Assembly: GCA_023430975.1 (NCBI GenBank)
Contig: JAEYYB010000081.1
Coordinates: forward strand, 1-46,388
Length of the DNA stretch: 46,388 nucleotides
Direction: 5' to 3'
Source: Bacillota bacterium
GTDB lineage: Bacteria; Bacillota; Clostridia; Acetivibrionales; DSM-2933
Shown here piece by piece: positions 1 through 8,379 of the stretch. A program made the translations under genes and the position numbers. Numbering within the stretch: position 1 is the stretch's first letter; each line of letters begins with the position of its first letter. Below the pieces are notes generated by a model that searched no databases, had not been told where the DNA came from, and saw only the letters and a list, made by a program, of their open reading frames with translations.

Positions 1-182
1 TTTATTTGCTCTATCGTAACAATATACTTTTATCAAGGTTCAATATGGGTTTTACCTATTCTCTTATGAATTAATCCTAAATTTTTATTTTCAGTCTTAT
101 TTCCAATTACTTTCCGAGACTATACTACAATATCTATATAAACCACTCTTTACCCATAACGATATAAATATAGAGGAATTAC

Positions 183-479
183 ATGAATTTAATCAATATT
201 AAATTTGAAATAGAAAAAATTGAAAAGCTTGTTCTCTGTAATTCAATTCAAAATAATCTTTCATTGAATCAATTGGCTGATGCTTATAAAACCCTTCTCA
301 TTCTCCGAAATCAGTTTCTCTCCACATTTTCAGGTATGCCATTGGATGACATCGAAGAACTCCGTTACCGTATAATGGAGAATATTTTGAATATAAAAAT
401 TGATATTAGAGAAATGGTTGGTTTGAGTTGTGAAATAGAGAAGAAAGAGATGGAGAGACTATGGAACAAGGAGCAATAA
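183..479 (+). CDS. Small helical hypothetical protein, paralogue of 2477-2776
   Basis: Unrecognised 98-residue protein. It is charged, rich in Ile, Leu, Glu and Lys, and looks almost wholly alpha-helical; there is no signal peptide, membrane segment or cysteine motif. The start is supported by a GAGGA element a few bases upstream. It aligns end to end with the protein at 2477-2776: both open with a short N-terminus followed by IEKIEKL, share a central L.ILRNQFLS block, and then RYRI.E.IL..KI.IREM.GL.CE. The two copies lie about 2 kb apart and bracket broken genes, which suggests an old duplication or an unstable accessory locus. The function is unknown. I am fairly confident it is a real gene because of the paralogue. 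Confidence 0.7.
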   Translation: MNLINIKFEIEKIEKLVLCNSIQNNLSLNQLADAYKTLLILRNQFLSTFSGMPLDDIEELRYRIMENILNIKIDIREMVGLSCEIEKKEMERLWNKEQ

Positions 480-721
480 TGAATTAAAAAAGTCTTGAAA
501 TTTAGTAATAAAGCTCTGTAGAAATAGATTAAATTCTATTACAATACCATCGTGGTTACTAATTTTACAAGTTATTTTTTATAATACTGCCAAAGTCATA
601 TTTTCTCTACTTATAAATCTTGGTATAATTTCATTAATAATTCATATACCCTTTTTGGAACAAATATCAAATAACAAATTACTGATAATAAGAATTAAAG
701 GTTCTTATTCGTCGGTTTCTA

Positions 722-1003
722 ATGGAGGCTACTTTGGAAGTTATTGGGTCAATTATAAGTGTAATAGAGAAAGCTATATATATTATATGCGGAATAATTA
801 TAATCGCTTCGGTTGTAATACTCCCAAACTATCTCACTATATTATCTTTATGTTTATTTATATCTATTTTGGTATGCTTAGGTGTAAAGCGTAGGAAAAT
901 CAAAGTACGAATAGCAATGCTTGTTATAAGTGTATTATTGGCCTTGTTTTTACTGCTTCTCTTATATGCAGTATCAGAAAATAGTGGCTCTCATATTCAT
1001 TAA
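722..1003 (+). CDS. Small hydrophobic membrane protein
   Basis: Unrecognised protein of about 93 residues with roughly three hydrophobic stretches: residues ~8-32, ~36-53 and, after a basic RRKIK loop, ~61-83. This is typical of a small integral membrane protein. The ATG at 722 has no Shine-Dalgarno sequence. A GGAGG sits inside the frame at 724-728, exactly five bases before an in-frame TTG at 734, so translation may really start at 734 and give 89 residues. The overlapping reading frame that begins at 655 is not hydrophobic and is rejected. No operon partner is visible and the function is unknown. Confidence 0.5.
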   Translation: MEATLEVIGSIISVIEKAIYIICGIIIIASVVILPNYLTILSLCLFISILVCLGVKRRKIKVRIAMLVISVLLALFLLLLLYAVSENSGSHIH

Positions 1004-1056
1004 AAACCTGGCTGATGCTCATAACTACAAATTTGCTCCAGTATGTTCCCATCATT

Positions 1057-1521
1057 CTATTTAGCTTTTAGGAGAATAATTCGATGTATATTATCAAACC
1101 ATTCTACCAATAGTTCCGATGCTTTTAGTCTCGCATTTTCTGGTTTATTTATTTGCTCTTGAAACCAGTCATAAATTGTCGGAAGAATATTTTGGCAAAA
1201 ATCAATATTTGCATCCTGGGAATAATCTTAAATCTTTATTGGAAACAAATACAAAGTACATTCGGAAAAATACTTGTAAAACTCAGTATTATTTTTGTTA
1301 CTATTGATGCTGGACTCTACCTTTGCTTCAGCGATAACCTTACCTTGGATATTGGGTATTTTGTAGTTATAATTATCCCATGTACTAAATCTGAATCTAT
1401 GCTGGAGTCCAAAAATAACTCTTACTGATTCTATCTCACACAATCTGCTTAATTTTATTTCCTTGGCTGAACAAGGAAACATTTCTGATTTTGAAACATT
1501 GCGGAACCACTCTATTTTCAC
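1057..1521 (-). pseudogene. Broken hypothetical gene: one frame interrupted by an in-frame TAA
   Basis: A GTG start at 1519-1521, behind a good GGGAG ribosome binding site, opens a frame encoding 97 residues (MKIEWFRNVSKSEMF...) that stops at a TAA at 1228-1230. The same frame then stays open for 56 more codons to a TAG at 1057-1059. The downstream part still looks protein-coding, for example IYDWFQEQINKPENARL and ELLVEWFDNIHRI. The simplest reading is an original protein of about 154 residues truncated by one nonsense mutation; a functional 97-residue product is possible. I do not recognise the family. It lies in a patch that also holds a second decayed gene. Confidence 0.6.
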
Positions 1522-1653
1522 GTTCTTTCTCCCTTAAATTTACTTAGTTGATTTGAATTACGATATAACTGAAGGTAAGTTCGTCATATTAACTTGTTTG
1601 CACTACTTAAAGATTTTGTACATTGGATTGCAAAATTTAAGATTCTTATACTT

Positions 1654-1935
1654 TTAGCCCCTATAATAAAAAGTAATAATCCTATTTGTAGTTGCCGATT
1701 TGCCATCTATTATCAAATCATAATCTGAATATTTAGTAGTAAATGCCACTGTAACTTTATGACCTCTAATTCCAAAATTGTAATTTGCCCCTTCTCTATT
1801 GAGTATACACTCAACATTTTCTACAACTTCACTATTAATAAGTATTTTATATTTGAATTTAAAAATCAAATTTGGTAAAAATTCAACTTTATACTCGTCA
1901 TTATCTATACAAACGGTCCATTCTTTCTTTTTCAT
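1654..1935 (-). CDS. Small beta-rich hypothetical protein, faintly FAIM-like
   Basis: A 93-residue protein with a clear GGGAGA ribosome binding site upstream of its ATG. The alternation of hydrophobic and polar residues predicts beta strands. The pattern WTVCIDNDEYKVEF ... KILINSEVVE ... GHKVTVAF ... YDLIIDGK loosely recalls the beta-sandwich of the FAIM1 family (W.V.ldG..h.v ... i.vdG ... yeL.vDG). That resemblance is by eye only and could be chance. There is no signal peptide or membrane segment. It sits alone on the minus strand between two broken genes; no function is assigned. Confidence 0.55.
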   Translation of the reverse strand: MKKKEWTVCIDNDEYKVEFLPNLIFKFKYKILINSEVVENVECILNREGANYNFGIRGHKVTVAFTTKYSDYDLIIDGKSATTNRIITFYYRG

Positions 1936-2016
1936 TTAAATTACTCTCCCAAATTAGGACATAATATCATACTAATGCATAATCTATTAAAAGTGTGAAT
2001 TAATAATAACTCAAAA

Positions 2017-2042
2017 GCCCTAATTCTAAGTACTTTTAGGGC
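2017..2042 (-). terminator. Intrinsic terminator downstream of the degenerate gene
   Basis: A 7-bp perfect inverted repeat (GCCCTAA / TTAGGGC) with a 12-base loop. Read on the minus strand it is followed by a T-rich stretch. It lies just past the stop of the 2050-2374 remnant, so that locus was once a transcribed gene. Confidence 0.55.
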
Positions 2043-2049
2043 AATTCAC

Positions 2050-2374
2050 TTAGATACTTTGAATAAGTTTCAACATACCTTGTTCCAAAAGAGATACTTG
2101 TAATCTCTGAATATGGAATTTATTAGGTTCATCTTGCCAAACCCCATCTGCATCGAAACGATAAACATAAGCAAATTTTTTGAATTGCCTATCTATTGTA
2201 ATAATATGTCTTAAATAAAACTGTGTCAAGTTTATCCATATTAAATGGATATAGGCTCTCACCGTTGGTACTGTTCAATTTTACTACAGAGAAATCATTA
2301 GAGCTATGAACAATATTTTTCGCCTTCACTGTTTTATTATCGGGATTAAAGTATTGAAGCCGCTTGAATAAGTA
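2050..2374 (-). pseudogene. Frameshifted remnant of a hypothetical gene
   Basis: Two overlapping minus-strand frames both look coding. The first, 2374 down to a TAG at 2189-2191, reads YLFKRLQYFNPDNK and later SLYPFNMDKLDTVLF; an in-frame TGA lies directly upstream at 2375-2377. The second, open from 2262 to 2050, reads KKFAYVYRFDADGVWQDEPN and ends MLKLIQSI. They would join by a one-base shift within about 2192-2262. No convincing start or ribosome binding site remains. I interpret it as a decayed gene of at least ~105 codons. The family is unknown. Confidence 0.5.
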
Positions 2375-2476
2375 TCAGACGTTATCAAACCTATTTATCA
2401 CATACAAAACTCAGCTCATACCATACAATTTATATATAAGTGACTGTTTAAGACAGCGAAAACACGGAGGTACTAT

Positions 2477-2776
2477 ATGAACCTGAATGATATGAAATTG
2501 CAAATTGAAAAAATAGAGAAGCTGATTTTCCTGAACTCCTTATATAAGAATTTATCATTGAAAGAATCGGCTGACACCCACAGGAATCTTATCATCCTAA
2601 GAAATCAGTTTCTTTCATCATCATTTTCAGAGATGGCTCTGGAGGAGCTTGAGGGGATTCGTTATCGTATTGTTGAGCGTATTTTGAGTGTGAAGATTGA
2701 AATAAGAGAGATGGCTGGGCTGAATTGTGAAAATGAAAATAAAGAATTGGAGGGGCTATTAATGAAAAAATTGTAA
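2477..2776 (+). CDS. Small helical hypothetical protein, paralogue of 183-479
   Basis: A 99-residue protein of the same unnamed family as the product of 183-479 (shared IEKIEKL, LRNQFLS and a RYRI..RIL..KI.IREM.GL block). The start is well set by CGGAGG six bases before the ATG. It is soluble, charged and probably helical. The second copy has a stronger ribosome binding site than the first. About 500 bases without a gene follow, up to the convergent AICAR transformylase gene. The function is unknown. Confidence 0.7.
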   Translation: MNLNDMKLQIEKIEKLIFLNSLYKNLSLKESADTHRNLIILRNQFLSSSFSEMALEELEGIRYRIVERILSVKIEIREMAGLNCENENKELEGLLMKKL

Positions 2777-3283
2777 AAATGTAATTGATGAAGTCTGGAG
2801 ACATAGCAATAGAGTTCTTTGGTGTTGACTGATTGATCTTCACTATTTCTGGGTTATATTCACGGATGTTCCTAGCGTTCAATTTGGACAATATTTATAA
2901 AATGTTGGTTAGATAACTTTATCAATGCACTCAGTTATAATTTTACTCCCAGAACGAATGTATAATTATGCATGATAAAAATAATGTGTACAACTATTTT
3001 GTCACAATTCGAGAAAGAGCGTGGAAAATATCGGGATATTTGAGAACGACTTTTTTGTCATAAAAATCATTGTCATGTAACAGAAAATATAGGGCTTGAG
3101 GGTCGTTTTAGGATACAATTATTTCGTCATGAATCATATATATATATGCGTACTTTATAATAAATAATGTCCTATATAAAATTAAATATTCCGAGCTTTA
3201 GAAAATGGAGGGGAAGATCTGAAATCTGCTCCTCCATTTTTTATAAAAATATTAATAAAAGTTAAATTCTCCTTCTTTAATTT
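2777..3283. other. Intergenic stretch with no gene seen, ending in a terminator
   Basis: No reading frame here has a start with a ribosome binding site and coding-like composition. The stretch is A+T-rich. It contains two related snippets near 3051-3064 and 3118-3130 (runs of T followed by GTCA(T)), and a TATATATATA run around 3138. The only recognisable signal is the hairpin at 3202-3240, listed separately. A promoter for an unseen element cannot be excluded. Confidence 0.4.
3202..3243. terminator. Bidirectional intrinsic terminator
   Basis: A 10-bp perfect stem (AAAATGGAGG / CCTCCATTTT) encloses a smaller AGAT..ATCT stem. T-tracts flank it on both strands. On the minus strand it lies about 40 bases past the stop of the AICAR transformylase gene, so it probably ends that transcript; it would also stop plus-strand transcription. 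Confidence 0.75.
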
Positions 3284-4447
3284 TTAATGATGGAATAACC
3301 TAACCCCTGTGATAGCCATTACCATTTTATATTCATTGCACGCACTTATTACTATATCATCTCTAACGGACCCGCCAGGCTGTGCAATGTATTTAACTCC
3401 ACTTTGATATGCACGATCAATATTATCCCTGAATGGGAAAAAAGCATCCGAACCTAATGATACGTCCTTTAACCCCTCAAGCCACTTCTTCTTATCATTT
3501 CCAGTAAGTCTTTCAGGAACTGTTTCCAAAACATCATTGAGCATATTTATTTCATAATCAGTAACATCATTTCTTACAAATAAATCAATGGCATTATCCC
3601 GTTCAGGTCTTCCAACACCTTGCTTGAATTTCAGACTTAATACTTTTGGATGTTGCTTTAAATACCAAATATCAGCTTTATCGCCTGCAAGCCTTGTACA
3701 ATGTATTCTTGATTGTTGACCTGCACCACAACCTACTACCTGACCATTTAATACATAGCAGACAGAATTTGATTGGGTATATTTAAGTGTTATCATTGCC
3801 AATATCATATCTCTTCTTGCATTATCAGGTATTTCCTTATTTTCAGTGACGATATTTTTAATATCCTCATATCCTGGAATATGATTATTTCTCTTTTGTA
3901 CAAACTCTATCCCAAATATCTGCCTTGTTTCAATCTCAGAGGGCTCATAAGCCGGGTCGATTTCAATAATATTATATTTACCGCCTTTTTTTTGTTTAAG
4001 AATTTCAAAAGCTTCTTGAGTATAGCCTGGTGCGATTATGCCATCAGAAACTTCTCTTTTTAGAATGAGTGCAGTTGATTTATCCACTATATCACTAAGT
4101 GCCGCCCAATCTCCAAAAGACGATACTCTGTCTGCACCTCTCGAGCGAATATACGCTGAGGCAAGCGGGGATAATTCAATATCCTCAACAAAATATGCCT
4201 TTTTAAGTTCATCAGTTAAGGGCAATCCTATTGCTGCTCCGGCCGGGCTAACATGCTTAAATGAAGCAGCTGCAGGCATATCAATAGCAGTCTTTAATTC
4301 CTTTACAAGCTGCCATGAGTTCAAAGCATCCATAAAGTTTATATACCCTGGATTTCCGTTAAGCACTTTAAAGGGCAATTTACCGGTAACCGAACGAATT
4401 TCAGCCGGTTTTTGATTTGGATTACAGCCATATTTTAGTTCATACAT
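3284..4447 (-). CDS. Stand-alone AICAR transformylase (PurH C-terminal domain type)
   Basis: A 387-residue protein matching the formyltransferase half of PurH, which transfers a formyl group from 10-formyl-tetrahydrofolate to AICAR in the penultimate step of IMP synthesis. Family hallmarks are visible: the catalytic Lys-His pair in SFKHVSPAG (K64, H65), GAGQQSRIHC, LGSDAFFPFRDNID, and AQPGGSVRDD followed by GVRLFHH near the end. Bifunctional PurH is ~510 residues; the N-terminal IMP cyclohydrolase domain is absent here and the protein begins cleanly at the transferase domain, so this is not a truncation. Clostridia are known to carry such free-standing forms, so a full purH may exist elsewhere. 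The ATG has an AAGGAGG site. It lies 70 bases downstream of the ridA-like gene on the same strand and may be co-transcribed with it. Confidence 0.88.
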   Translation of the reverse strand: MYELKYGCNPNQKPAEIRSVTGKLPFKVLNGNPGYINFMDALNSWQLVKELKTAIDMPAAASFKHVSPAGAAIGLPLTDELKKAYFVEDIELSPLASAYIRSRGADRVSSFGDWAALSDIVDKSTALILKREVSDGIIAPGYTQEAFEILKQKKGGKYNIIEIDPAYEPSEIETRQIFGIEFVQKRNNHIPGYEDIKNIVTENKEIPDNARRDMILAMITLKYTQSNSVCYVLNGQVVGCGAGQQSRIHCTRLAGDKADIWYLKQHPKVLSLKFKQGVGRPERDNAIDLFVRNDVTDYEINMLNDVLETVPERLTGNDKKKWLEGLKDVSLGSDAFFPFRDNIDRAYQSGVKYIAQPGGSVRDDIVISACNEYKMVMAITGVRLFHH

Positions 4448-4517
4448 TTTAATAAAACCTCCTTATATATATCCTTATAATATCTCTTATAATATCTCGT
4501 TATAAAAATATAATTTT

Positions 4518-4883
4518 CTATCCTTTAAATGCAATAGCATCAAGTTGAAACTGAAGCCCATCTTGTCCGCCATGATGAGCAAATTCCGTCTGTATTGATT
4601 TTCGGGCAGGATACTTTCCATTAAGTCTTTCTTTGATTACCTTTTCCATCACAGGTATATTCCAAACATCTCTAAACAAGCAATCAAGCTTTACGACTGA
4701 TTCTAAAGTTAAACCTATTGATTCCAATCGATTACTCAAATGATCAAACGCACCATTTATTTGATTTTCTATAGACTGACCTATGTTGCCTACACAATAG
4801 CTTATGAAAACAAAATCGCCAGCCTCCACAATTCCGGAATGTGCCCATTCCTTATTTACATCACTTCTTATAATTTCTCTCAT
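4518..4883 (-). CDS. RidA/YjgF/YER057c/UK114 family protein
   Basis: A protein of about 121 residues of the Rid superfamily, small trimeric enzymes that in the RidA branch hydrolyse reactive enamine/imine intermediates of amino-acid metabolism. The domain covers the whole protein: GDFVFISYCVGNIGQSIENQ near the N-terminus, then LESVVKLDCLFRD, and PARKS near the C-terminus, whose Arg matches the substrate-carboxylate-binding Arg of the family. The AHHGGQDGLQFQLDAIA tail differs from canonical RidA, so this is probably a Rid subfamily of unknown specificity. The start at 4883 is chosen because GGGAGG lies eight bases upstream; the in-frame ATG at 4904 has no such site. It is upstream of the AICAR transformylase gene, same strand. 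Confidence 0.85.
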   Translation of the reverse strand: MREIIRSDVNKEWAHSGIVEAGDFVFISYCVGNIGQSIENQINGAFDHLSNRLESIGLTLESVVKLDCLFRDVWNIPVMEKVIKERLNGKYPARKSIQTEFAHHGGQDGLQFQLDAIAFKG

Positions 4884-4988
4884 GTAATCTCCTCCCTTAT
4901 GCATATTCGAATCTATTCCGGTAAATCTAGGATTTTTATATAATCCCTTTTTTGTACATATAGTGTTCTTAAATCTGATGTATACATA

Positions 4989-6884
4989 TTAACCTTCTTC
5001 TACCAATTCATAGGCTCCTGCATCCTTTTTCCCATTTCTTACTGCACCCCTTTGGTCAACTGCCGGAGAATTATTTACTCCAATATTTACAGCAGAACTA
5101 CCCTTGCCTAAAGCCATTGTTTTTGTATAGCCTCCATTATCCGCAAGTGGGAAAAGCATAGGGTCCTTAATCAGTGATCCTGCCGCAGCCTTTTCATCTT
5201 TAACTTTTCTGCCGGATATTATGGCAGAACTAAGATATTCAATATTTCCCCCTCCATCAGAAAGCTGCGTATTCGTATTATAAACAGCCCAATCCCTTTC
5301 AAAACGGTTATTTGAGAGAATACAATTGGTCAATTTCACCTTACTTCCATCAGTTGTCTGTATACCTCCACCATGAAACCATGCATAATTGTTAGCAATA
5401 GTTGTATTTGTAATTTTACACATAACGGCTGATACGGCTATAGCACCACCCATACCTAAGTTGGGGCTTAATAGGGTATTTTTATGAAATGTCAAGTTTA
5501 TGATGTCCAAATTTCCTGTAAATGATAAAAACCATAATCCTCCTCCCTGCTTAAAGCAGCGATTTTGGTCAAAGGTACATGAATCTACTTTAAGGTCACC
5601 TTCCTGGGCATATATGGCACCGCCTTGCCCTTCATCAGTATTTGCTATCTCATTAAATTCAAAAGTGGAATTGACTATGGAATCCGTACTCTTTCTATAA
5701 TATCCTTCATCACCGGGTTTATGGAACACATAAAATATTGCCCCTCCCAGTCTGTTGCTGGTATTACCGGTAAAGCTAGATCCTGCAACATCAAAATAAG
5801 CAGTTTTCCCGTTTTGGTCAAGACCATCAATGGATATGGCTCCACCATTTCCATGTTGACTTCCTATAATCCCTGTGGCTTTATTTGCGATAAAACCACA
5901 ATTCATAACTTTAAAGCTACTGCCAAGTCCCCCTATTGCACCACCATTCGAAGCTTTATTCCCTATAAAAACACAATTGGAAAAATATCCGTTTGGAACA
6001 GAAAACAAATATACTGCCCCGCCCTGGATATCGCCCAGATTGCTGCTGCTTGCACATTCATTATTTATAAAGTTTACATTAACCGCCTTAAATTTTCCCT
6101 CACTTGTATTACCTTTTTTACCGGTCATCATAACCGCCGCACCGCATTGATCACTGAAATGGCCATTTTTGACGGCATTTTTCCCATCTTTTATTGTTAT
6201 GTTCTGTATTGTAAAATCAACTGCAAAAACTTTGAATACCTGGCACTTTCCTTTGCCTCCTATGAAATACCCTGCTCCGTCAATAATTGTAGGATACCTT
6301 ACCTCCAAAGTACTGTTTACTTCTATATTGTTTTTAAGCTTTATTTTACCTTTTGATTTCAGAGCTTTTCTTAGCTCCGCTTCTGTTGAAACTATGTAAT
6401 CGGGCTTTGTTACATCTTCTTGAGCAATATCAACCTTTGGGCCAGATTTTACCTTTCCAATCTCAATAAGCTTCTCAGCCTAATTCCATATAACCCGTCC
6501 ATCTAGGGCCTCAATAACAGACCTTATTGGAAGATAAGTTCTGCCATACTTTATCAAAGCTGTTGTATCGGTGGAAATTTTTACACCATTCTATAAAATA
6601 TATGGTTTTCCAATTGGAACCTCAACCTTGATATAACCTTTTTGTGCTGTAGCGATATTGTTTGACCACGAAACTGATGCTCCAAACTTTTCCAGAACTA
6701 TTCTCAGAGGTACCTGGGTTCTCTGTGCTGAGTCGATAAACGGGTGTCCCATATCTTCATTAAACTCTATAAATTCGTTATCTACTTTAACTCGTATTTT
6801 ATTATTATCAGAATAAACATTGCTTGGAAGAACCATTGATACAATAGTTGCCATAATTAACAGTATCAATAACTTTTTAAACAA
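4989..6884 (-). pseudogene. Exported copper-amine-oxidase-like + beta-helix protein with two in-frame TAG codons
   Basis: One uninterrupted minus-strand frame of 632 codons contains exactly two stops, both TAG, at 6591-6593 and 6480-6482. It starts at a TTG (6882-6884) seven bases after a strong GGGGGGAG site and opens with a signal peptide (MFKKLLILLIMATIVSMVLP). Residues ~30-150 form a copper-amine-oxidase N-terminal-like domain: RTQVPLRIVLEKFGASVSW, stop, NGVKISTDTTALIKYGRTYL, PIRSVIEALDGRVIWN, stop, AEKLIEIGKV. The rest, including an open stretch of 439 codons after the ATG at 6308, is a right-handed beta-helix with many GGAI/GGAV turns, ending in AVDQRGAVRNGKKDAGAYEL, a C-terminus typical of choice-of-anchor-Q proteins. 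A short open piece before 6308 is coding but has no start. It may be a recent double nonsense pseudogene, amber read-through, or sequence error. It lies 17 bases downstream of dinB. Confidence 0.8.
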
Positions 6885-6901
6885 TATTAATCTCCCCCCA
6901 A

Positions 6902-8113
6902 TTAAAGATCTCTTTTCTTCTTGCTATTAATAAGTGTTGCACGTCCAATCTTACCAAAACCATGCCTGTTTCTTATGGCATCCAATGTCCTGTCAATTCT
7001 TTCATATTTCGTGTGCTTATCGTCTTTTTTATTATCTGCAGCCATATCAAATATTGACAGCTGTCCTTCAGTGCAGTCCTTTTCAAAACCCGAAAGACTT
7101 ATTCCCAAAAGCCTCACAGGTCGAAATTTATTCCAGTTGTGCTCCAATAAATCGCAGCCTGCTTTATAGATATCTTTGGTAACGCAGGTCTTATGGACAT
7201 TTGTCTGTCTTGTAATAGACAAGAAATCGGAAAATTTTATTGTAATCTGAACCGTATTGCCGCATTTACCAAATCTTCTAGCAGTCATACCAATATCTTC
7301 AGCAAGCTCCATCAATATAGTTTTTGCTTTTTCAATATCTGTTATATCTTCAGGAAGTGTTGTTGACCTACCTATGGATTTCATATCCCCCTCTGTATGA
7401 GGTTGTACTGGTGAGGTGTCCTGTCCATTGGCACGATCATGTAGTTCATTGCCATACTTTCCAAATTTCTTAACCATAATACTTTTATCATACTTTGCAA
7501 GCTGCCCAATGGTTTGAATGCCCAGCATATAAAGCTTTTCAGCTGTTTTAGCTCCAATACCGTACATTGATTTGATAGAAAGCGGCCACAACTTATAAGG
7601 AAGATCCTGCTGCCACAGCTCTGTTATTCCAAGAGGCTTCTTCATTTCCGAAGCCATTTTGGCTAGAAACTTATTCTCTGCAATACCAATGGAACACCAA
7701 AGTCCCAATGTATTTTTAATTTCATTCATAATTTGGTTTGCAGCCTCAACAGGCTTGCCAAATAACATCTCTGTGCCAGTCATATCAAGGTAGGCCTCAT
7801 CAATGCTGTTTTGTTCAACCATTGGTGTATATCCCGAAAGCAAGTCCATTACCTGCTTTGACTTACTTTCATAATAATTATGATCGGGTGGTACCAGAAC
7901 TAAATTGGGGCAAAGCCTTAAGGCATCTTTAAGCACCATGGCTGTTTTAACTCCATAAGCTCGTGCTTCATAGTTAGCCGCCAAAATAATTCCTGCACGT
8001 TTCTTTGGATCACCGGCAACAGCAGATGGCTTACCTGCAAGGGATGGATTTCTAACCATCTCACAGCTTATAAAAAATGCATTCATGTCTACTAGAAATA
8101 CCACTTTTTGCAT
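6902..8113 (-). CDS. dinB: Y-family DNA polymerase IV
   Basis: A 403-residue error-prone translesion polymerase. The palm is clear: metal-binding Asp9 in FLVDMNAFFISCE (the FF also supplies the steric gate) and the catalytic QNSIDEAYLD (Asp105, Glu106). A helix-hairpin-helix thumb follows (MYGIGAKTAEKLYMLGIQTI), then the little-finger domain, and a beta-clamp binding peptide QLSIFD at about residue 351. The length fits family members with a C-terminal tail. The DMN variant of the first motif is common in Firmicute DinB homologues. The ATG follows a GGGTGG element by about nine bases. The surface-protein frame follows 17 bases downstream and is probably co-transcribed. A partial LexA-like box lies ~165 bases upstream. 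Confidence 0.92.
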   Translation of the reverse strand: MQKVVFLVDMNAFFISCEMVRNPSLAGKPSAVAGDPKKRAGIILAANYEARAYGVKTAMVLKDALRLCPNLVLVPPDHNYYESKSKQVMDLLSGYTPMVEQNSIDEAYLDMTGTEMLFGKPVEAANQIMNEIKNTLGLWCSIGIAENKFLAKMASEMKKPLGITELWQQDLPYKLWPLSIKSMYGIGAKTAEKLYMLGIQTIGQLAKYDKSIMVKKFGKYGNELHDRANGQDTSPVQPHTEGDMKSIGRSTTLPEDITDIEKAKTILMELAEDIGMTARRFGKCGNTVQITIKFSDFLSITRQTNVHKTCVTKDIYKAGCDLLEHNWNKFRPVRLLGISLSGFEKDCTEGQLSIFDMAADNKKDDKHTKYERIDRTLDAIRNRHGFGKIGRATLINSKKKRDL

Positions 8114-8274
8114 TTAAAACCATCCACCCTTGCCCTCTTGTAATATAATTGACATATAAATAAAAATATTATAAAATATATTATATGGTATACTTTTCTG
8201 AGATTTATCCATCTACATTCTCAACATTATTTTAAACAATTCCATCATATTCAATTAAAAGCTTAACATTATTT

Positions 8275-8286
8275 TATCATATGTTC
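8275..8286. promoter_or_regulatory. Candidate LexA/SOS box
   Basis: TATCATATGTTC matches the Firmicute LexA operator core GAACATATGTTC at 10 of 12 positions. It lies in the 266-base divergent region between dinB and the GGDEF/HD-GYP gene. It is 160-170 bases from dinB and under 100 from the other gene, so if functional its target is unclear. The left half-site is degenerate. Confidence 0.3.
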
Positions 8287-8379
8287 AAATACCATAATAG
8301 GCTGAAGTTTATTATCTTCTTGCTTTTAGAAAAATTCGTTTATTTATAGAAGCTATTCTTTTATGAAAGGTTTGGTTAC

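Noticed and set aside
655..894. Plus-strand frame overlapping the small membrane protein
   Set aside because: No ribosome site and no coherent composition; the 722 frame is strongly hydrophobic and preferred.
1119..1428. Plus-strand frames opposite the broken 1057-1521 gene
   Set aside because: No ribosome sites; the minus-strand frame has a good start and coding character through the internal stop.
2592..2891. Minus-strand 99-codon frame over the second paralogue
   Set aside because: Antisense to a gene supported by its paralogue; Pro/Ser-rich shadow composition.
5625..6356. Long plus-strand frame opposite the beta-helix gene
   Set aside because: It is antisense to a clear coding region, has no ribosome site and no domain pattern; it results from codon bias of the repeats.
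7738..7932. Plus-strand frame within dinB
   Set aside because: Antisense shadow of conserved polymerase codons.
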